Below, in pieces: positions 1 through 10,276 of a stretch of DNA of 64,000 nucleotides; position 1 is the stretch's first letter; each line of letters opens with the position of its first letter. The stretch covers positions 186,001-250,000 of the forward strand of contig NZ_BCYR01000009.1 of the NCBI RefSeq assembly GCF_001598295.1, in the 5' to 3' direction. The stretch comes from Klebsiella ornithinolytica NBRC 105727 = ATCC 31898 (GTDB taxonomy: Bacteria; Pseudomonadota; Gammaproteobacteria; Enterobacterales; Enterobacteriaceae). The translations under genes and the position numbers were made by a program. The notes under the pieces were generated by a model. The model saw nothing but the letters and a program-made list of their open reading frames with translations, ran no database searches and was not told where the DNA came from.

Positions 1-2
1 TC

Positions 3-998
3 TTCTTCATCGGCGCGATGAACTTGTGCCACGTGCGCATTTTCGGCGAGATGGAGTTCTGGCTGTCGCTGATTAAAGTGGTGGCGATTATTGCGATGAT
101 CGTCGCCGGCGGCAGCATTATTTTCTTCGGCTTTGGTCATGCCTTCCCGGCGACGGGGCTGGAAAACCTGTGGAGCCACGGCGGGTTCGCGCCGAACGGC
201 TGGCAGGGAATTGTTGCGTCGCTGGGTATTGTGATGTTTGCCTTTGGCGGCGTCGAAATTATCGGCGTGACCGCGGCGGAAGCGCAGAACCCGAAGAAAG
301 TGATTCCGCAGGCAATTAATACCATCCCGCTGCGTATCGTGCTGTTCTATGTCTGCACGCTGGCGATCCTGATGGCCATTTTCCCGTGGAACAGCTTTGG
401 CGAGCAGGGCAGCCCGTTCGTGCTTATTTTTAGCGGCCTGGGGATTCCGGCGGCGGCGACAATCCTCAATATCATCGTGATCAGCGCCAGTATTTCAGCC
501 ATCAATAGCGATATTTTTGGCGCCGGTCGCATGATGTACGGCATGGCAAAAGAGGGGATGGCGCCGAAAAGCTTCCAGCGAATCGCCAGCAACGGCGTGC
601 CGTGGATGACGGTAGTGGTGATGGGCGTGGCGCTGCTGGTGGCGGTAGTGCTGAACTATCTGATGCCGGAACAGGTCTTTGTGCTGATTGCCTCCCTGGC
701 GGCATTTGCAACGGTATGGGTCTGGCTGATGATCCTGCTGGCTCATTTCGCCATGCGTCGCGGTTTGTCGGCAGAAGAACGTCGCCAGATTGCGTTCCCG
801 GTGCCGTTCTGGCCGGTTGCGCCGCTGCTGACCCTGCTGTTTATGGGACTGGTGATTGCGGTGCTCGGGATGGTGGAGGAGACGCGGATTGCGCTGATCG
901 CCGGTCTGGTCTGGCTTGGGCTGCTGACGATTATCTGGTATGCGAAAGTCAAAAAAACCGTGCGGATGCCGGTGGCTGAGCAGTCATCTTCGAGCTGA
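3..998 (+). CDS. AAT-family amino-acid permease (ProY/HutT-like), 5' end missing
   Basis: C-terminal portion of an amino acid-polyamine-cation permease that enters from the left edge; the frame is open from base 3, so the methionine near base 18 is internal. Alternating hydrophobic segments give roughly eight of the family's twelve membrane helices, and motifs such as [22 protein letters not shown] and [16 protein letters not shown] are typical of the AroP/ProY/LysP group, which imports amino acids by proton symport. In Klebsiella and Salmonella the histidine-utilisation genes lie just outside ybhB-bio, so a histidine permease (HutT) is a reasonable inference; ProY-like proline transport is the alternative. 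Substrate is not readable from the sequence. Confidence 0.8.
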   Translation, partial: FFIGAMNLCHVRIFGEMEFWLSLIKVVAIIAMIVAGGSIIFFGFGHAFPATGLENLWSHGGFAPNGWQGIVASLGIVMFAFGGVEIIGVTAAEAQNPKKVIPQAINTIPLRIVLFYVCTLAILMAIFPWNSFGEQGSPFVLIFSGLGIPAAATILNIIVISASISAINSDIFGAGRMMYGMAKEGMAPKSFQRIASNGVPWMTVVVMGVALLVAVVLNYLMPEQVFVLIASLAAFATVWVWLMILLAHFAMRRGLSAEERRQIAFPVPFWPVAPLLTLLFMGLVIAVLGMVEETRIALIAGLVWLGLLTIIWYAKVKKTVRMPVAEQSSSS

Positions 999-1002
999 AT
1001 GA

Positions 1003-1150
1003 GTCCCCGGTGGCGCTGCGCTTACCGGGGCTACAAGGGGTTGTCAGGTATCGCGGGTGGCGTAATTCGCGCCCCGGGCCAGGTTTACCGGGCCACAAAG
1101 GGGGTGTCAGGTCGCCCGGATAAGGCGTAAGCCGCTATCCGGGGAGGAAC
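1003..1150. repeat. REP/BIME-type palindromic repeats
   Basis: Intergenic space between the permease and the converging ybhB. It contains repeated GC-rich inverted arms such as CCGGTGGCGCTGCGCTTACC and GCCCGGATAAGGCG followed by GCCGCTATCCGGG, the usual vocabulary of enterobacterial REP units. Such units commonly sit at convergent gene ends, where they stabilise messages or bind gyrase and IHF. Confidence 0.65.
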
Positions 1151-1163
1151 TGACGGGAGAAAG

Positions 1164-1640
1164 TCAGATAAACAGGGCGGTGATGGATGCGCTGCCCAAC
1201 GAATGAAAATGGACGTTAAAGCCTACCATCGCACCGCTTGCCCCTTCATCGACCTCGATCTTCTCGACATCCAGCGCATGCACCGTAAAGATGTAGCGAT
1301 GGCTTTCCCCTTTTGGCGGCGCCGCGCCGCCGTAGCCGGGGAGGCCGAAATCGGTGCGGGTCTGGATTGCGCTGGCCGGCAGCGGGGCCAGACCGGAGCC
1401 GGCTCCCTGCGGTAGTTCGCGCGTTTCCGCCGGTAGATTGGCGACCAGCCAGTGCCACCAGCCGGAGCCGGTGGGCGCATCGGGATCGTAACAGGTCACC
1501 ACAAAGCTTTTAGTTCCGTCAGGCACCTCGTCCCACGCCAGATGCGGCGAGATATTATCGCCATCGTAGCCCATGCCGTTAAATACATGGCGGTGGGGCA
1601 ATTTCCCGCCATCCTGCAGATCGTGACTGATTAGGTTCAT
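1164..1640 (-). CDS. ybhB: YbhB, Raf-kinase-inhibitor-like (PEBP family) protein
   Basis: 158 residues, the same length as E. coli YbhB and nearly collinear with it. It shows the PEBP-fold landmarks: SPHLAWDEVP with YDPDAPTGSGWWHW (the DPDAP motif of the anion/ligand pocket) and PPKGESHRYIFTVHAL (the GxHR motif). Cytosolic; the bacterial members have no settled biochemical role, and a link to biotin synthesis is only positional. The ATG at 1640 is preceded by AGGAGAC at good spacing. It lies downstream of bioA on the same strand, 75 bases apart, and may be cotranscribed with it as in E. coli. Confidence 0.93.
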   Translation of the reverse strand: MNLISHDLQDGGKLPHRHVFNGMGYDGDNISPHLAWDEVPDGTKSFVVTCYDPDAPTGSGWWHWLVANLPAETRELPQGAGSGLAPLPASAIQTRTDFGLPGYGGAAPPKGESHRYIFTVHALDVEKIEVDEGASGAMVGFNVHFHSLGSASITALFI

Positions 1641-1715
1641 GCCGTCTCGTCTCCTCTGGGATAATCAACTGATTAACAAAGAAGTGTAGTCCTGTTGACG
1701 GCCAGTTTCTGCTAC

Positions 1716-3005
1716 TTAATCGCGAAAAAATGTTTCGTTGAGCACCGCCGCGTTAACCGCCTGGGTCAGGCGCGTCAGCTGCCGCGGGGTAATCACGTAC
1801 GGCGGCATCAGGTAAATCAGGCGGCCGAACGGGCGAATCCATACGCCTTGTTCGACGAAGAAGCGCTGCATCGCGGCCATATTGACCGGGCGGCAAGTTT
1901 CCACCACGCCGATGGCGCCCAGCACGCGGACATCGGCGACCAGCGGGGATTCCCGTGCCGGAGCCAGCTCGACATTAAGCTGCGCTTCAATCGCGGCGAC
2001 CTGGCCTTGCCATTCGCCGCTTTCCAGCAGACGCAAACTTTCTGTCGCCACCGCGCAGGCCAGCGGATTGCCCATAAAGGTCGGGCCGTGCATAAAGCAG
2101 CCGGCTTCGCCGTCGCTGATGGTCTCGGCCACCGAACGGGTGGTGAGGGTAGCCGACAGCGTCATGGTTCCGCCGGTCAGCGCTTTGCCGAGACACAGAA
2201 TATCCGGGGCGATATCCGCGTGTTCGCAGGCAAACAGCTTGCCGGTCCGGCCAAATCCGGTGGCAATCTCATCGGCAATCAGCAGAATGCCCTCACGATC
2301 GCACATCTTGCGGATGCGCTTCAGCCACTCAGGATGATACATCCTCATGCCGCCGGCACCCTGTACGACCGGTTCGAGAATGACCGCCGCGATCTCATCC
2401 CGATGGGCCGCCATCAGGCGGGCAAACGGCACCATATCCCGTTCATCCCACTCGCCGCCAAAGCGGCTTTGCGGCGCCGGGGCGAACAGGTTATCCGGCA
2501 AATAGCCCTGCCACAAACTGTGCATGGAGTTATCCGGATCGCAGACCGACATCGCGCCAAAGGTATCGCCGTGGTAGCCGTTGCGGAAGGTGAGAAAGCG
2601 CCGCCGCGCTGCGCCTTTTGCCTGCCAGTACTGCAGGGCCATCTTCATGGCCACTTCCACCGCGACCGAGCCGGAGTCGGCGAGGAATACGCACTCCAGC
2701 GACTCCGGAGTCATCGCCACCAGCTGGCGGCACAGCGCCACCGCCGAAGGGTGGGTGATACCGCCAAACATCACGTGTGACATCTGGTCAATCTGCGCTT
2801 TCATCGCGGCGTTTAAACGAGGGTGATTGTAGCCGTGGATTGCCGCCCACCAGGATGACATTCCGTCAATCAGCTGCTCTCCGCCGGCGAGGGACAGCTC
2901 GCAGCCGTGGGCGGAAACCACCGGATAGACCGGCAGAGGAGAAGTCATGGAGGTGTAGGGGTGCCAAATGTGGCGCCGATCGAAGGCGAGATCGTCCGTT
3001 GTCAT
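1716..3005 (-). CDS. bioA: Adenosylmethionine-8-amino-7-oxononanoate aminotransferase
   Basis: 429 residues, exactly the E. coli length when started at MTTDDLAF; a longer frame upstream would run through the biotin operator and is rejected. PLP-dependent class III aminotransferase that converts KAPA to DAPA using S-adenosylmethionine as the unusual amino donor, third step of the pimeloyl-ACP to biotin pathway. Visible motifs: [16 protein letters not shown] near the N-terminus, the nucleotide-phosphate region [31 protein letters not shown], and LGKALTGG carrying the Schiff-base lysine. Divergent from bioBFCD across a shared BirA-controlled operator, so both arms are repressed when biotin is sufficient. 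Confidence 0.97.
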   Translation of the reverse strand: MTTDDLAFDRRHIWHPYTSMTSPLPVYPVVSAHGCELSLAGGEQLIDGMSSWWAAIHGYNHPRLNAAMKAQIDQMSHVMFGGITHPSAVALCRQLVAMTPESLECVFLADSGSVAVEVAMKMALQYWQAKGAARRRFLTFRNGYHGDTFGAMSVCDPDNSMHSLWQGYLPDNLFAPAPQSRFGGEWDERDMVPFARLMAAHRDEIAAVILEPVVQGAGGMRMYHPEWLKRIRKMCDREGILLIADEIATGFGRTGKLFACEHADIAPDILCLGKALTGGTMTLSATLTTRSVAETISDGEAGCFMHGPTFMGNPLACAVATESLRLLESGEWQGQVAAIEAQLNVELAPARESPLVADVRVLGAIGVVETCRPVNMAAMQRFFVEQGVWIRPFGRLIYLMPPYVITPRQLTRLTQAVNAAVLNETFFRD

Positions 3006-3012
3006 AAGTGAC

Positions 3013-3046
3013 TTGTAAACCATTTTGAAAACATTTAGGTTTACGA
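3013..3046. promoter_or_regulatory. BirA (biotin repressor) operator between bioA and bioB
   Basis: Interrupted inverted repeat TTGTAAACC (3013-3021) and GGTTTACGA (3038-3046), 8 of 9 positions paired across a 16-base AT-rich spacer. This matches the E. coli bioO arrangement, where dimeric biotinyl-AMP-BirA binds and covers both face-to-face promoters. Confidence 0.93.
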
Positions 3047-3090
3047 GTATAAACCGAACCGACAATTAACAAAACCCTTTGGAGAGGCCA

Positions 3091-4131
3091 ATGGCTCACC
3101 ACGCACGCTGGACAATGTCGCAAGTTACTGAGTTGTTTAATAAACCATTGTTAGATCTGCTGTTTGAAGCGCAGCAGACCCACCGCCAGCACTTCGATCC
3201 GCGTCAGGTCCAGGTCAGCACGCTGCTGTCGATCAAAACCGGCGCCTGTCCGGAAGATTGTAAATATTGCCCGCAAAGCGCGCGCTACAAAACCGGTCTC
3301 GAATCGGAGCGTCTGATGGAAGTTGAGCAGGTGCTGGAGTCCGCGCGCCAGGCAAAAAATGCCGGATCAACGCGCTTCTGCATGGGGGCCGCCTGGAAGA
3401 ACCCCAACGATCGCGATATGCCGTATCTGGAGCAAATGGTCAAAGGCGTCAAAGCGTTGGGGCTCGAATCCTGCATGACGCTCGGCACCTTGACCGACAC
3501 CCAGGCGCAGCGCCTCGCGGGAGCCGGGCTGGACTACTACAATCACAACCTCGATACCTCGCCGGAATTTTACGGCAACATCATTACCACCCGCACCTAT
3601 CAGGAGCGCCTGGACACCCTCGACAAAGTGCGTGACGCCGGGATTAAGGTGTGTTCCGGCGGGATCGTCGGCTTAGGCGAAACCGAGAAAGATCGCGCCG
3701 GCCTGCTGTTACAGCTGGCTAACCTGCCAACGCCGCCGGAAAGCGTACCGATCAACATGCTGGTTAAGGTGAAGGGCACGCCGCTGGCCGATAACGACGA
3801 TGTCGATGCTTTCGATTTTATCCGCACCATTGCGGTGGCGCGCATCATGATGCCGACCTCGTACGTGCGTCTTTCCGCCGGCCGCGAGCAGATGAACGAA
3901 CAGACCCAGGCGATGTGCTTTATGGCCGGGGCGAACTCGATTTTCTACGGCTGCAAGCTGCTGACCACGCCGAACCCGGAAGAGGACAAAGACCTGCAGC
4001 TGTTCCGCAAACTGGGGCTTAACCCGCAGCAGACGGCGGTGCTGGAAGGCGATAACGAGCAACAGCAGCGTCTGGAACATGCGCTGAATAACCCCGATAC
4101 CGAGGAATACTACAACGCGGCGGTGCTATGA
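3091..4131 (+). CDS. bioB: Biotin synthase
   Basis: 346 residues from MAHHARW, the E. coli length; start chosen at 3091 behind GGAG at 3081, not at the in-frame ATG 12 bases upstream. Radical-SAM enzyme inserting sulfur into dethiobiotin, the last step of the pathway. The radical-SAM cluster motif CPEDCKYC is at about residues 53-60; the second, sacrificial [2Fe-2S] cluster ligands are supplied by conserved cysteines in GSTRFCMGA and LESCMTL plus the arginine of the YVRLSAGRE segment. First gene of bioBFCD; its TGA overlaps the bioF ATG by four bases, pointing to translational coupling. Confidence 0.98.
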   Translation: MAHHARWTMSQVTELFNKPLLDLLFEAQQTHRQHFDPRQVQVSTLLSIKTGACPEDCKYCPQSARYKTGLESERLMEVEQVLESARQAKNAGSTRFCMGAAWKNPNDRDMPYLEQMVKGVKALGLESCMTLGTLTDTQAQRLAGAGLDYYNHNLDTSPEFYGNIITTRTYQERLDTLDKVRDAGIKVCSGGIVGLGETEKDRAGLLLQLANLPTPPESVPINMLVKVKGTPLADNDDVDAFDFIRTIAVARIMMPTSYVRLSAGREQMNEQTQAMCFMAGANSIFYGCKLLTTPNPEEDKDLQLFRKLGLNPQQTAVLEGDNEQQQRLEHALNNPDTEEYYNAAVL

Positions 4132-5285
4132 GCTGGCAGCAACGCATCGACCAGGCGCTGAGCGAGCGGCGGCAGGCGGATGCATTCCGTCGCCGCCAGC
4201 CGGTGGCGCAGGGTGCCGGGCGTTGGCTTATCCGTGAAGATCGGCGCTGGCTGAATTTCTCCAGCAATGATTATCTCGGACTGAGCCAGCATCCGCAGAT
4301 TATCGCCGCCTGGCAGCAGGGGGCGGCGCGTTATGGCGTGGGTTCCGGCGGATCCGGCCACGTCAGCGGTTACAGCGAGGCGCATCGTGAACTGGAAGAG
4401 AGCCTGGCGGACTGGCTGGGATATCCGCGCGCGCTGCTGTTTATTTCCGGGTTTGCCGCCAACCAGGCGCTGATTACCGCGCTGCTCGCCAGGGACGATC
4501 GCATCGTTGCGGATCGCCTGAGCCACGCCTCTTTACTCGAAGCGGCCAGCCTGAGCCCGGCGCAGCTCAGACGCTTTGCGCACAACGACGTGCAGCAGTT
4601 GAGTGAACTTCTCGGTAAGCCGCTGACGGGGCAACAGCTGGTGGTGACGGAAGGGGTGTTCAGCATGGATGGCGATAGTGCACCGCTTCGCGATATTGCC
4701 CCAACGACCCGGGCGGCCGGCGGCTGGCTGCTGGTGGACGATGCGCACGGTATTGGCGTCGTGGGCGATGAAGGGCGCGGCAGCTGCCATGCGCAAAACG
4801 TCCGCCCGGAACTGCTGGTCGTGACCTTCGGTAAAGCCTTTGGCGTCAGCGGCGCGGCGATCCTGTGCGACGAGGCGCTGGCGGACTATCTGCTGCAGTT
4901 TGCCCGACATCTGATTTACAGCACCGCCATGCCGCCGGCCCAGGCGGTTGCGCTGAGCGCCGCGCTGGCGGTGATCCGCAGCGATGATGGCCGGCAGCGG
5001 CGGGAAAAACTGGCCAGCCGCGTGGCGCAATTTCGCGACGGTATGGCGGATTTTCCGGGGGAGCTGAGCGCCTCGACCAGCGCGATTCAGCCGCTGATCG
5101 TGGGTGACAATACGCGGGCGTTGCAGCTGGCGGCGCGCCTGCGTGAGCAGGGCTGCTGGGCGACGGCCATTCGTCCGCCGACGGTGCCGGCAGGCAGCGC
5201 GCGGCTGCGCCTGACGCTGACCGCGGCCCATGAGCCGACTGATATTACCCGTCTGCTGGAGGTGCTGCATGGCGGCGGTGAATAA
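4128..5285 (+). CDS. bioF: 8-amino-7-oxononanoate synthase (KAPA synthase)
   Basis: 385 residues. PLP enzyme of the alpha-oxoamine synthase family that condenses pimeloyl-ACP or pimeloyl-CoA with alanine, releasing CO2. Motifs seen: [52 protein letters not shown], and [14 protein letters not shown] with the PLP lysine. Overlaps bioB by 4 bases upstream and bioC by 17 bases downstream, so the four genes are one translationally coupled transcript. Confidence 0.97.
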   Translation: MSWQQRIDQALSERRQADAFRRRQPVAQGAGRWLIREDRRWLNFSSNDYLGLSQHPQIIAAWQQGAARYGVGSGGSGHVSGYSEAHRELEESLADWLGYPRALLFISGFAANQALITALLARDDRIVADRLSHASLLEAASLSPAQLRRFAHNDVQQLSELLGKPLTGQQLVVTEGVFSMDGDSAPLRDIAPTTRAAGGWLLVDDAHGIGVVGDEGRGSCHAQNVRPELLVVTFGKAFGVSGAAILCDEALADYLLQFARHLIYSTAMPPAQAVALSAALAVIRSDDGRQRREKLASRVAQFRDGMADFPGELSASTSAIQPLIVGDNTRALQLAARLREQGCWATAIRPPTVPAGSARLRLTLTAAHEPTDITRLLEVLHGGGE

Positions 5286-6024
5286 ACGGGCGGTGGCTGC
5301 GGCCTTTGGCCGGGCGGCCACCCACTATTCGCAACATGACGCGCTGCAGCGTTACAGCGCTGAACTGCTGCTGCGTCAGCTTCATGGCCGCCCCTTTTCA
5401 GCGGTCCTCGACGCCGGCTGCGGCCCCGGCAGCATGAGTCGCTACTGGCGCGAGGTCGGCAGTCATGTGACGGCGCTCGATCTCTCGGTTGAGATGCTGG
5501 CGCAGGCCCAGCGCAACGCGTGCGCGCATCGTTATCTTGCCGGGGATATTGAGTCGCTGCCGCTGGCCGATGCCTGCGTCGATCTGGCGTGGAGCAATCT
5601 GGCGGTTCAGTGGTGCGAGAGTCTGTCCGGCGCGCTCGATGAGCTGTGCCGGGTGGTGCGCCCCGGCGGTCGGGTCGCGTTCACCACCTTGCTGGCCGAT
5701 TCTCTTCCCGAGCTGAATCAGGCCTGGCGCGCCATTGACACCCATCCCCATGCCAACCGCTTTCTCAGCGAACGGGCGGTGCGCGAGGCGCTGGCCGGGC
5801 GGCGAGCCGTTGGCGAGGTTCACGCCGTCAGCCTGCCGTTTGCCGATGCTCTGAGCGCGATGCGTTCGCTCAAAGGGATTGGGGCAACACACTTGCATCA
5901 GGGGCGCAGCGCGGCGCCGTTGAGCCGGGGAAAACTGCGTCAGCTGCAGCTGGCCTGGCCAAAACAGCAGGGCCAGTGCCCGCTGACGTACCATCTTTTT
6001 ACAGGAGTCATTGAACGTGACTAA
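5269..6024 (+). CDS. bioC: Malonyl-ACP O-methyltransferase
   Basis: 251 residues from MAAVNKRAV, equal to E. coli BioC; a 13-residue longer reading inside bioF has no homology and is not used. SAM-dependent class I methyltransferase that masks the free carboxyl of malonyl-ACP so fatty-acid synthesis can build the pimeloyl chain. SAM-binding motif I is [15 protein letters not shown] (about 45-60), followed by [10 protein letters not shown] and [10 protein letters not shown]. The C-terminal stretch [20 protein letters not shown] is typical of BioC. Overlaps bioF and bioD. Confidence 0.96.
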   Translation: MAAVNKRAVAAAFGRAATHYSQHDALQRYSAELLLRQLHGRPFSAVLDAGCGPGSMSRYWREVGSHVTALDLSVEMLAQAQRNACAHRYLAGDIESLPLADACVDLAWSNLAVQWCESLSGALDELCRVVRPGGRVAFTTLLADSLPELNQAWRAIDTHPHANRFLSERAVREALAGRRAVGEVHAVSLPFADALSAMRSLKGIGATHLHQGRSAAPLSRGKLRQLQLAWPKQQGQCPLTYHLFTGVIERD

Positions 6025-6739
6025 ACGTTTTTTCGTCACCGGAACCGACACAGAAGTCGGTAAAACGGTCACCAGCTGCGCCCTGTTGCAGGCGGCGAAG
6101 CTGTCAGGTCTGAAGTGCGCGGGCTATAAACCGGTCGCCTCCGGGAGTGAGTTGACGGCACACGGGCTGCGTAACGATGATGCGCTGGCACTCCAGCGCA
6201 ATAGCGGTGTGGCGCTGAACTATGCGCAGGTCAACCCCTTTACCTTTGCCGAACCGACCTCACCGCATATCGTGAGCGCGGAAGAGGGGCGGCCGATTAC
6301 CGGCGATGCGCTTTCTGCCGGGCTGCGTGAACTGGAGACGCTGGCGGAATGGGTGCTGGTGGAGGGAGCGGGAGGCTGGTTTACGCCGCTATCCGCGACG
6401 CTGAGTTTTGCCGACTGGGTACGCGACGAACGGCTGCCGGTCATTCTGGTGGTCGGCATTAAACTCGGCTGCATCAACCACGCGCTGCTGACGGCCCAGG
6501 CGGTACGTCAGGCCGGGCTGCCGCTGGTGGGCTGGATTGCAAACGACATCCAGCCGCCGGGTAAACGCCATGCGGAATATCTGGCGACTCTCAACGATCG
6601 ACTTGCGGCCCCGTTGCTGGGCGAGATCCCATGGCTGGCGGACGCGTCGCGACGTGAGGATCTCGGCCAGTATCTGGATCTCAGCGCGCTGGATCGGGCG
6701 TCATCCACTGTGCCAGCAGCGGTTCATCCAGCTGGATAA
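6017..6739 (+). CDS. bioD: Dethiobiotin synthetase
   Basis: ATP-dependent carboxylase closing the ureido ring of DAPA to give dethiobiotin. 240 residues with a GTG start at 6017, chosen because ACAGGAG at 6001-6007 is correctly spaced; a TTG at 6011 is too close. P-loop [12 protein letters not shown] at the N-terminus, VASGSE, and [10 protein letters not shown] are the family's active-site motifs. The protein is about 15 residues longer than E. coli BioD: after the expected ending YLDLSAL it reads [15 protein letters not shown], and this tail is encoded on the strand opposite the end of the convergent ABC gene (59-base overlap). Confidence 0.95.
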   Translation: MTKRFFVTGTDTEVGKTVTSCALLQAAKLSGLKCAGYKPVASGSELTAHGLRNDDALALQRNSGVALNYAQVNPFTFAEPTSPHIVSAEEGRPITGDALSAGLRELETLAEWVLVEGAGGWFTPLSATLSFADWVRDERLPVILVVGIKLGCINHALLTAQAVRQAGLPLVGWIANDIQPPGKRHAEYLATLNDRLAAPLLGEIPWLADASRREDLGQYLDLSALDRASSTVPAAVHPAG

Positions 6740-7403
6740 CGCGGCCTTGCGCCACGTTACGCCCGCGATGCAGCAGGCAAAAACGGTCCGCCACCCGGCG
6801 AATAAACGGCAGGTGCTGTTCCGCCAGCAGCACCGTTAAACCGATGTCGCGGTTCAGGCGCACCAGCAGGTCACCCAGCTTATGCACGAAGTGTTGTCCG
6901 CTGCCACGCGAAGGTTCATCAAGAATCAGCAGACGCGGCCGGACAACCAGCGCTCTCGCCAGCGCCAGCTGGTACTGGTCATCTTCTGACAACATCGCGG
7001 CTTTATGCTGACGTCGTGCGTAGAGCTCCGGGAAAAAATCGTAAATCTCCCCCTTTACGGCGCCGCCCGGGTTCCCTCCGGCGGCCAGCGCAATATGCAG
7101 ATTCTCCTCCACGCTCAGCTGAGAAAAGATCCGCCTGTCCTGCGGGACATAGCCGATGCCAATAATCGAGCGGGAATGGGCGGAGAGCGGCGTGATATCG
7201 CAGGGCGGCGAGCCGATGTCATGCCAGGTCATACTGCCGCTGGCGACCGGAAGATGTCCGGTAATGCAGTTCACCAGCGTGGTTTTCCCCATTCCCTGGA
7301 GTCCCATCACACAGGTGCACTCCCCCGGCTGAAGTTCAAGGTCGACATTCCATAGCGTGTGCTGATTTCCGTAGTACTGATTGACTGCGCGTAGACTCAA
7401 CAT
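6681..7403 (-). CDS. Orphan ABC ATPase, UrtE/LivF-like, with degenerate signature motif
   Basis: 240 residues from MLSLRAVNQYY; this ATG has CAGGAG eight bases upstream, so a longer frame starting at 7439 is not favoured. The Walker A (GLQGMGKTT), Q-loop region (IGYVPQDRRIF), Walker B (RLLILDEPSRG) and H-loop region (LLAEQH) resemble UrtE, the ATPase of urea/branched-chain amino-acid importers. The ABC signature, normally LSGGQ, reads LSEDDQYQLALARAL, losing both glycines needed to contact ATP in the partner subunit. No permease or binding protein lies nearby. It may be a decaying or repurposed subunit. Convergent with and overlapping bioD. Confidence 0.82.
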   Translation of the reverse strand: MLSLRAVNQYYGNQHTLWNVDLELQPGECTCVMGLQGMGKTTLVNCITGHLPVASGSMTWHDIGSPPCDITPLSAHSRSIIGIGYVPQDRRIFSQLSVEENLHIALAAGGNPGGAVKGEIYDFFPELYARRQHKAAMLSEDDQYQLALARALVVRPRLLILDEPSRGSGQHFVHKLGDLLVRLNRDIGLTVLLAEQHLPFIRRVADRFCLLHRGRNVAQGRVIQLDEPLLAQWMTPDPAR

Positions 7404-8031
7404 AGACGTTTTCTCCTGTTTGGGGATAGCGGGCGACATGAAGATTCTGCAAATCTCTTGCCAGGAAAAAGATGTTTCGGTTTTTTCCCGTACGGGCAGC
7501 TGCCGCGGGGCGGGGCGAAGGCGAGTCAGCGAGGCGGTTGCACTCTCCCGGTGCTAAGGGGTATGAAAAATGGTGCAGAAAGCAACAAAAAAGCAGGCAC
7601 CCTTAGCTGATAAATATCAAAAATAATTCGATAATTTTTTTTAGGCGGTCGATTTTCGCCGGCGGTCGATTTCTGCGGGGTGGCAGAAGGCATGGCCTGC
7701 AGACACTTATCCACTATTCCTGTGGATAACCTTGTGTATTAGAGTTAGAGAACTTGCGGTAAGCTAGAGATTACGCGGCCTGCGGCTGAATTGGCGCGAA
7801 ACCCATCTTTTGTTTAATATCATTAAATATCAATTAGTTGAATAAAAGCAATGGCTGTAAGGAAAGTGTCACCTGATGCCACAAAAGATTCACCACCTTG
7901 CTTGACAAATGTTAAATGATAAATTTTTTTGGGGATAACCCTACTCTCTGGCGGATTATTCTGCAGGATGGTCTTTTTTTACCCCAAAACGACGCGCGCG
8001 CGGGCGATTTCAGGCACAAACAATAATAGAA
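7404..8031. other. Long intergenic leader upstream of uvrB, no convincing gene
   Basis: About 0.6 kb without a supported reading frame. It holds AT-rich stretches (around 7610-7640 and 7815-7850), a DnaA-box pair, and a consensus -35 TTGACA at 7902 without a clear -10. E. coli uvrB also has an unusually long multi-promoter upstream region, so this is probably regulatory DNA. Confidence 0.6.
7707..7729. promoter_or_regulatory. Inverted pair of DnaA boxes
   Basis: TTATCCACT (7707-7715, one mismatch to TTATNCACA) and TGTGGATAA (7721-7729, perfect match on the minus strand) face each other across five bases. DnaA boxes upstream of uvrB are reported in E. coli; here they lie about 410 bases before the start codon. 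Confidence 0.7.
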
Positions 8032-8051
8032 TACTGTTTTTATATCCAGTA
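8032..8051. promoter_or_regulatory. LexA (SOS) box of uvrB
   Basis: TACTGTTTTTATATCCAGTA keeps the CTG-N10-CAG core and TA flanks of the LexA consensus and sits at the same place as the E. coli uvrB operator, 90 bases before the start codon. Confidence 0.92.
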
Positions 8052-8058
8052 TTATTTA

Positions 8059-8087
8059 TTGGCAAAAGTGAGCGTGAAGGGTAGAAT
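8059..8087 (+). promoter_or_regulatory. Proximal uvrB promoter (P1-like)
   Basis: TTGGCA at 8059-8064 and TAGAAT at 8082-8087 with 17-base spacing, equivalent to the LexA-independent proximal promoter of E. coli uvrB. The start codon follows 54 bases later. Confidence 0.7.
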
Positions 8088-8140
8088 TAAACACCTGCCG
8101 TATATCACCAGGCGCTTCATCCTTCTTCAGGGCCAGACAT

Positions 8141-10162
8141 ATGAGTAAAACGTTCACGCTGCATTCCGCATTCCGTCCTTCTGGCGACCAGCCGGAGGCT
8201 ATCCGCCGCCTGGAAGAGGGGCTGGAAGATGGCCTGGCGCACCAAACGCTGCTGGGGGTGACCGGGTCGGGCAAGACGTTCACCATTGCTAACGTTATCG
8301 CCGATCTTCAGCGTCCGACGATGGTGCTGGCGCCGAATAAGACCCTGGCAGCGCAGCTGTACGGCGAAATGAAAGAGTTCTTCCCGGACAATGCGGTGGA
8401 ATATTTCGTCTCCTACTACGATTACTATCAGCCTGAAGCCTACGTGCCGAGCTCGGATACCTTCATCGAGAAAGACGCGTCGGTGAACGAGCATATCGAG
8501 CAGATGCGTCTGTCGGCGACCAAAGCGCTGCTTGAGCGGCGCGATGTGGTGGTAGTGGCTTCGGTATCGGCTATCTACGGTCTGGGCGACCCGGATCTCT
8601 ACCTGAAGATGATGCTGCACCTGACCACCGGCATGCTGATCGACCAGCGGGCGATTTTGCGCCGCCTGGCGGAGCTGCAGTATACCCGTAACGATCAGGC
8701 CTTCCAGCGCGGCACCTTCCGCGTGCGCGGCGAAGTGATCGACGTCTTCCCGGCGGAATCCGACGATATTGCGCTGCGTATCGAGCTGTTCGATGAAGAG
8801 GTTGAGCGGCTGTCGCTGTTCGATCCGCTCACCGGTCAGGTGGAATCGACGATTCCACGCTATACCATCTACCCGAAAACGCACTACGTAACGCCACGCG
8901 AGCGAATCGTTCAGGCGATGGAAGAGATAAAAGTCGAGCTGGCGGCGCGGCGTAAAGTGCTGCTGGAAAACAACAAGCTGCTGGAAGAGCAGCGCCTGAG
9001 CCAGCGTACCCAGTTCGACCTCGAAATGATGAACGAGCTGGGCTACTGCTCGGGCATCGAAAACTACTCGCGCTATCTTTCCGGGCGCGGGCCGGGCGAA
9101 CCGCCGCCGACGCTGTTTGATTACCTGCCGGCAGACGGTTTGCTGGTGATTGACGAATCCCACGTCACTATTCCGCAAATCGGCGGCATGTACCGCGGCG
9201 ATCGGGCGCGCAAAGAGACGCTGGTGGAGTACGGCTTCCGTCTGCCGTCGGCGCTGGATAACCGTCCGCTGAAGTTCGAAGAGTTTGAGGCGCTGGCGCC
9301 GCAGACCATTTACGTCTCGGCGACGCCGGGGCCTTATGAGCTGGATAAATCTGGCGATGAGGTGGTCGATCAGGTGGTACGTCCGACCGGGCTGCTTGAC
9401 CCGCTGATTGAAGTGCGGCCGGTGGCGACTCAGGTCGATGACCTGCTGTCGGAGATTCGCATCCGCGTCGCCATCAACGAGCGCGTGCTGGTCACCACTT
9501 TGACCAAACGGATGGCGGAAGATTTAACGGAGTATCTCGAAGAGCACGGCGAGCGCGTGCGCTACCTGCACTCCGATATCGATACCGTGGAGCGTATGGA
9601 GATCATCCGCGACCTGCGGCTGGGCGAGTTCGATGTTCTGGTGGGTATCAACCTGCTGCGTGAGGGGCTGGATATGCCGGAAGTGTCGCTGGTGGCAATT
9701 CTGGATGCCGATAAAGAGGGCTTCCTGCGTTCGGAACGCTCGCTGATTCAGACCATCGGTCGCGCCGCGCGTAATATCAACGGTAAAGCGATTCTGTATG
9801 GCGATAAAATTACCGCTTCGATGGCCAAAGCCATCAGCGAGACCGAGCGTCGCCGTGAGAAGCAGCAGCGCTATAACGAAGAGCACGGTATCACCCCGCA
9901 GGGGCTGAATAAAAAAGTGGTCGATATTCTGCAACTGGGCAGCAATCTGGCGAAGACGAAAGCCAAGGGCCGCGGAAAATCACGTTCGCCGGTTGAGGCG
10001 GATACGCCTGAGGTGCTGCTGACGCCAAAAGCGCTGCAGCAGAGAATTCACGAGCTGGAAGGGCAGATGATGCAACATGCGCAGAATCTGGAGTTCGAAG
10101 AAGCCGCGCAAATTCGTGACCAGCTGCATCAGCTCCGCGAGCTGTTTATTGCGGCGTCCTGA
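8141..10162 (+). CDS. uvrB: Excinuclease ABC subunit B
   Basis: 673 residues, identical in length to E. coli UvrB. Damage-verification helicase-like subunit of nucleotide excision repair: loaded by UvrA2, it clamps the strand and recruits UvrC. Walker A GVTGSGKT at 39-46, the damage-sensing beta-hairpin [12 protein letters not shown] near 92-102, DEAH-like DESHVTIPQ, helicase motif [11 protein letters not shown], and the C-terminal UVR domain ([22 protein letters not shown] split over about 630-660) that binds UvrA/UvrC. SOS-inducible through the LexA box upstream. Confidence 0.98.
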   Translation: MSKTFTLHSAFRPSGDQPEAIRRLEEGLEDGLAHQTLLGVTGSGKTFTIANVIADLQRPTMVLAPNKTLAAQLYGEMKEFFPDNAVEYFVSYYDYYQPEAYVPSSDTFIEKDASVNEHIEQMRLSATKALLERRDVVVVASVSAIYGLGDPDLYLKMMLHLTTGMLIDQRAILRRLAELQYTRNDQAFQRGTFRVRGEVIDVFPAESDDIALRIELFDEEVERLSLFDPLTGQVESTIPRYTIYPKTHYVTPRERIVQAMEEIKVELAARRKVLLENNKLLEEQRLSQRTQFDLEMMNELGYCSGIENYSRYLSGRGPGEPPPTLFDYLPADGLLVIDESHVTIPQIGGMYRGDRARKETLVEYGFRLPSALDNRPLKFEEFEALAPQTIYVSATPGPYELDKSGDEVVDQVVRPTGLLDPLIEVRPVATQVDDLLSEIRIRVAINERVLVTTLTKRMAEDLTEYLEEHGERVRYLHSDIDTVERMEIIRDLRLGEFDVLVGINLLREGLDMPEVSLVAILDADKEGFLRSERSLIQTIGRAARNINGKAILYGDKITASMAKAISETERRREKQQRYNEEHGITPQGLNKKVVDILQLGSNLAKTKAKGRGKSRSPVEADTPEVLLTPKALQQRIHELEGQMMQHAQNLEFEEAAQIRDQLHQLRELFIAAS

Positions 10163-10249
10163 TCCCGCAGGACGCGATGCGCTGCGCGTGGAGCCAGGCA
10201 GTGTGACGGGACGCCGATTTTTTGCTATTCCGCGGCGTTTTCTGGCTGG

Positions 10250-10266
10250 CTTAATGTCTGCTTAAT
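10250..10266 (+). promoter_or_regulatory. PmrA box driving the PmrR-like peptide gene
   Basis: CTTAAT-GTCTG-CTTAAT, a perfect direct repeat of the PmrA (BasR) half-site with the required five-base gap. A -10-like TATCCT follows at 10282-10287, and the small gene starts at 10309. The regulator gene itself lies 1.2 kb away, facing this site. Confidence 0.85.
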
Positions 10267-10276
10267 CTTGCCAGGC

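Noticed and set aside
1695-2780. Long plus-strand frame opposite bioA
   Set aside because: Arg/His-rich product with no start signal, antisense to a perfectly conserved bioA; a typical GC-rich shadow.
6740-8140. Phage lambda attB
   Set aside because: The lambda site lies on the gal side of bioA, outside this window; no 15-bp core was found here.
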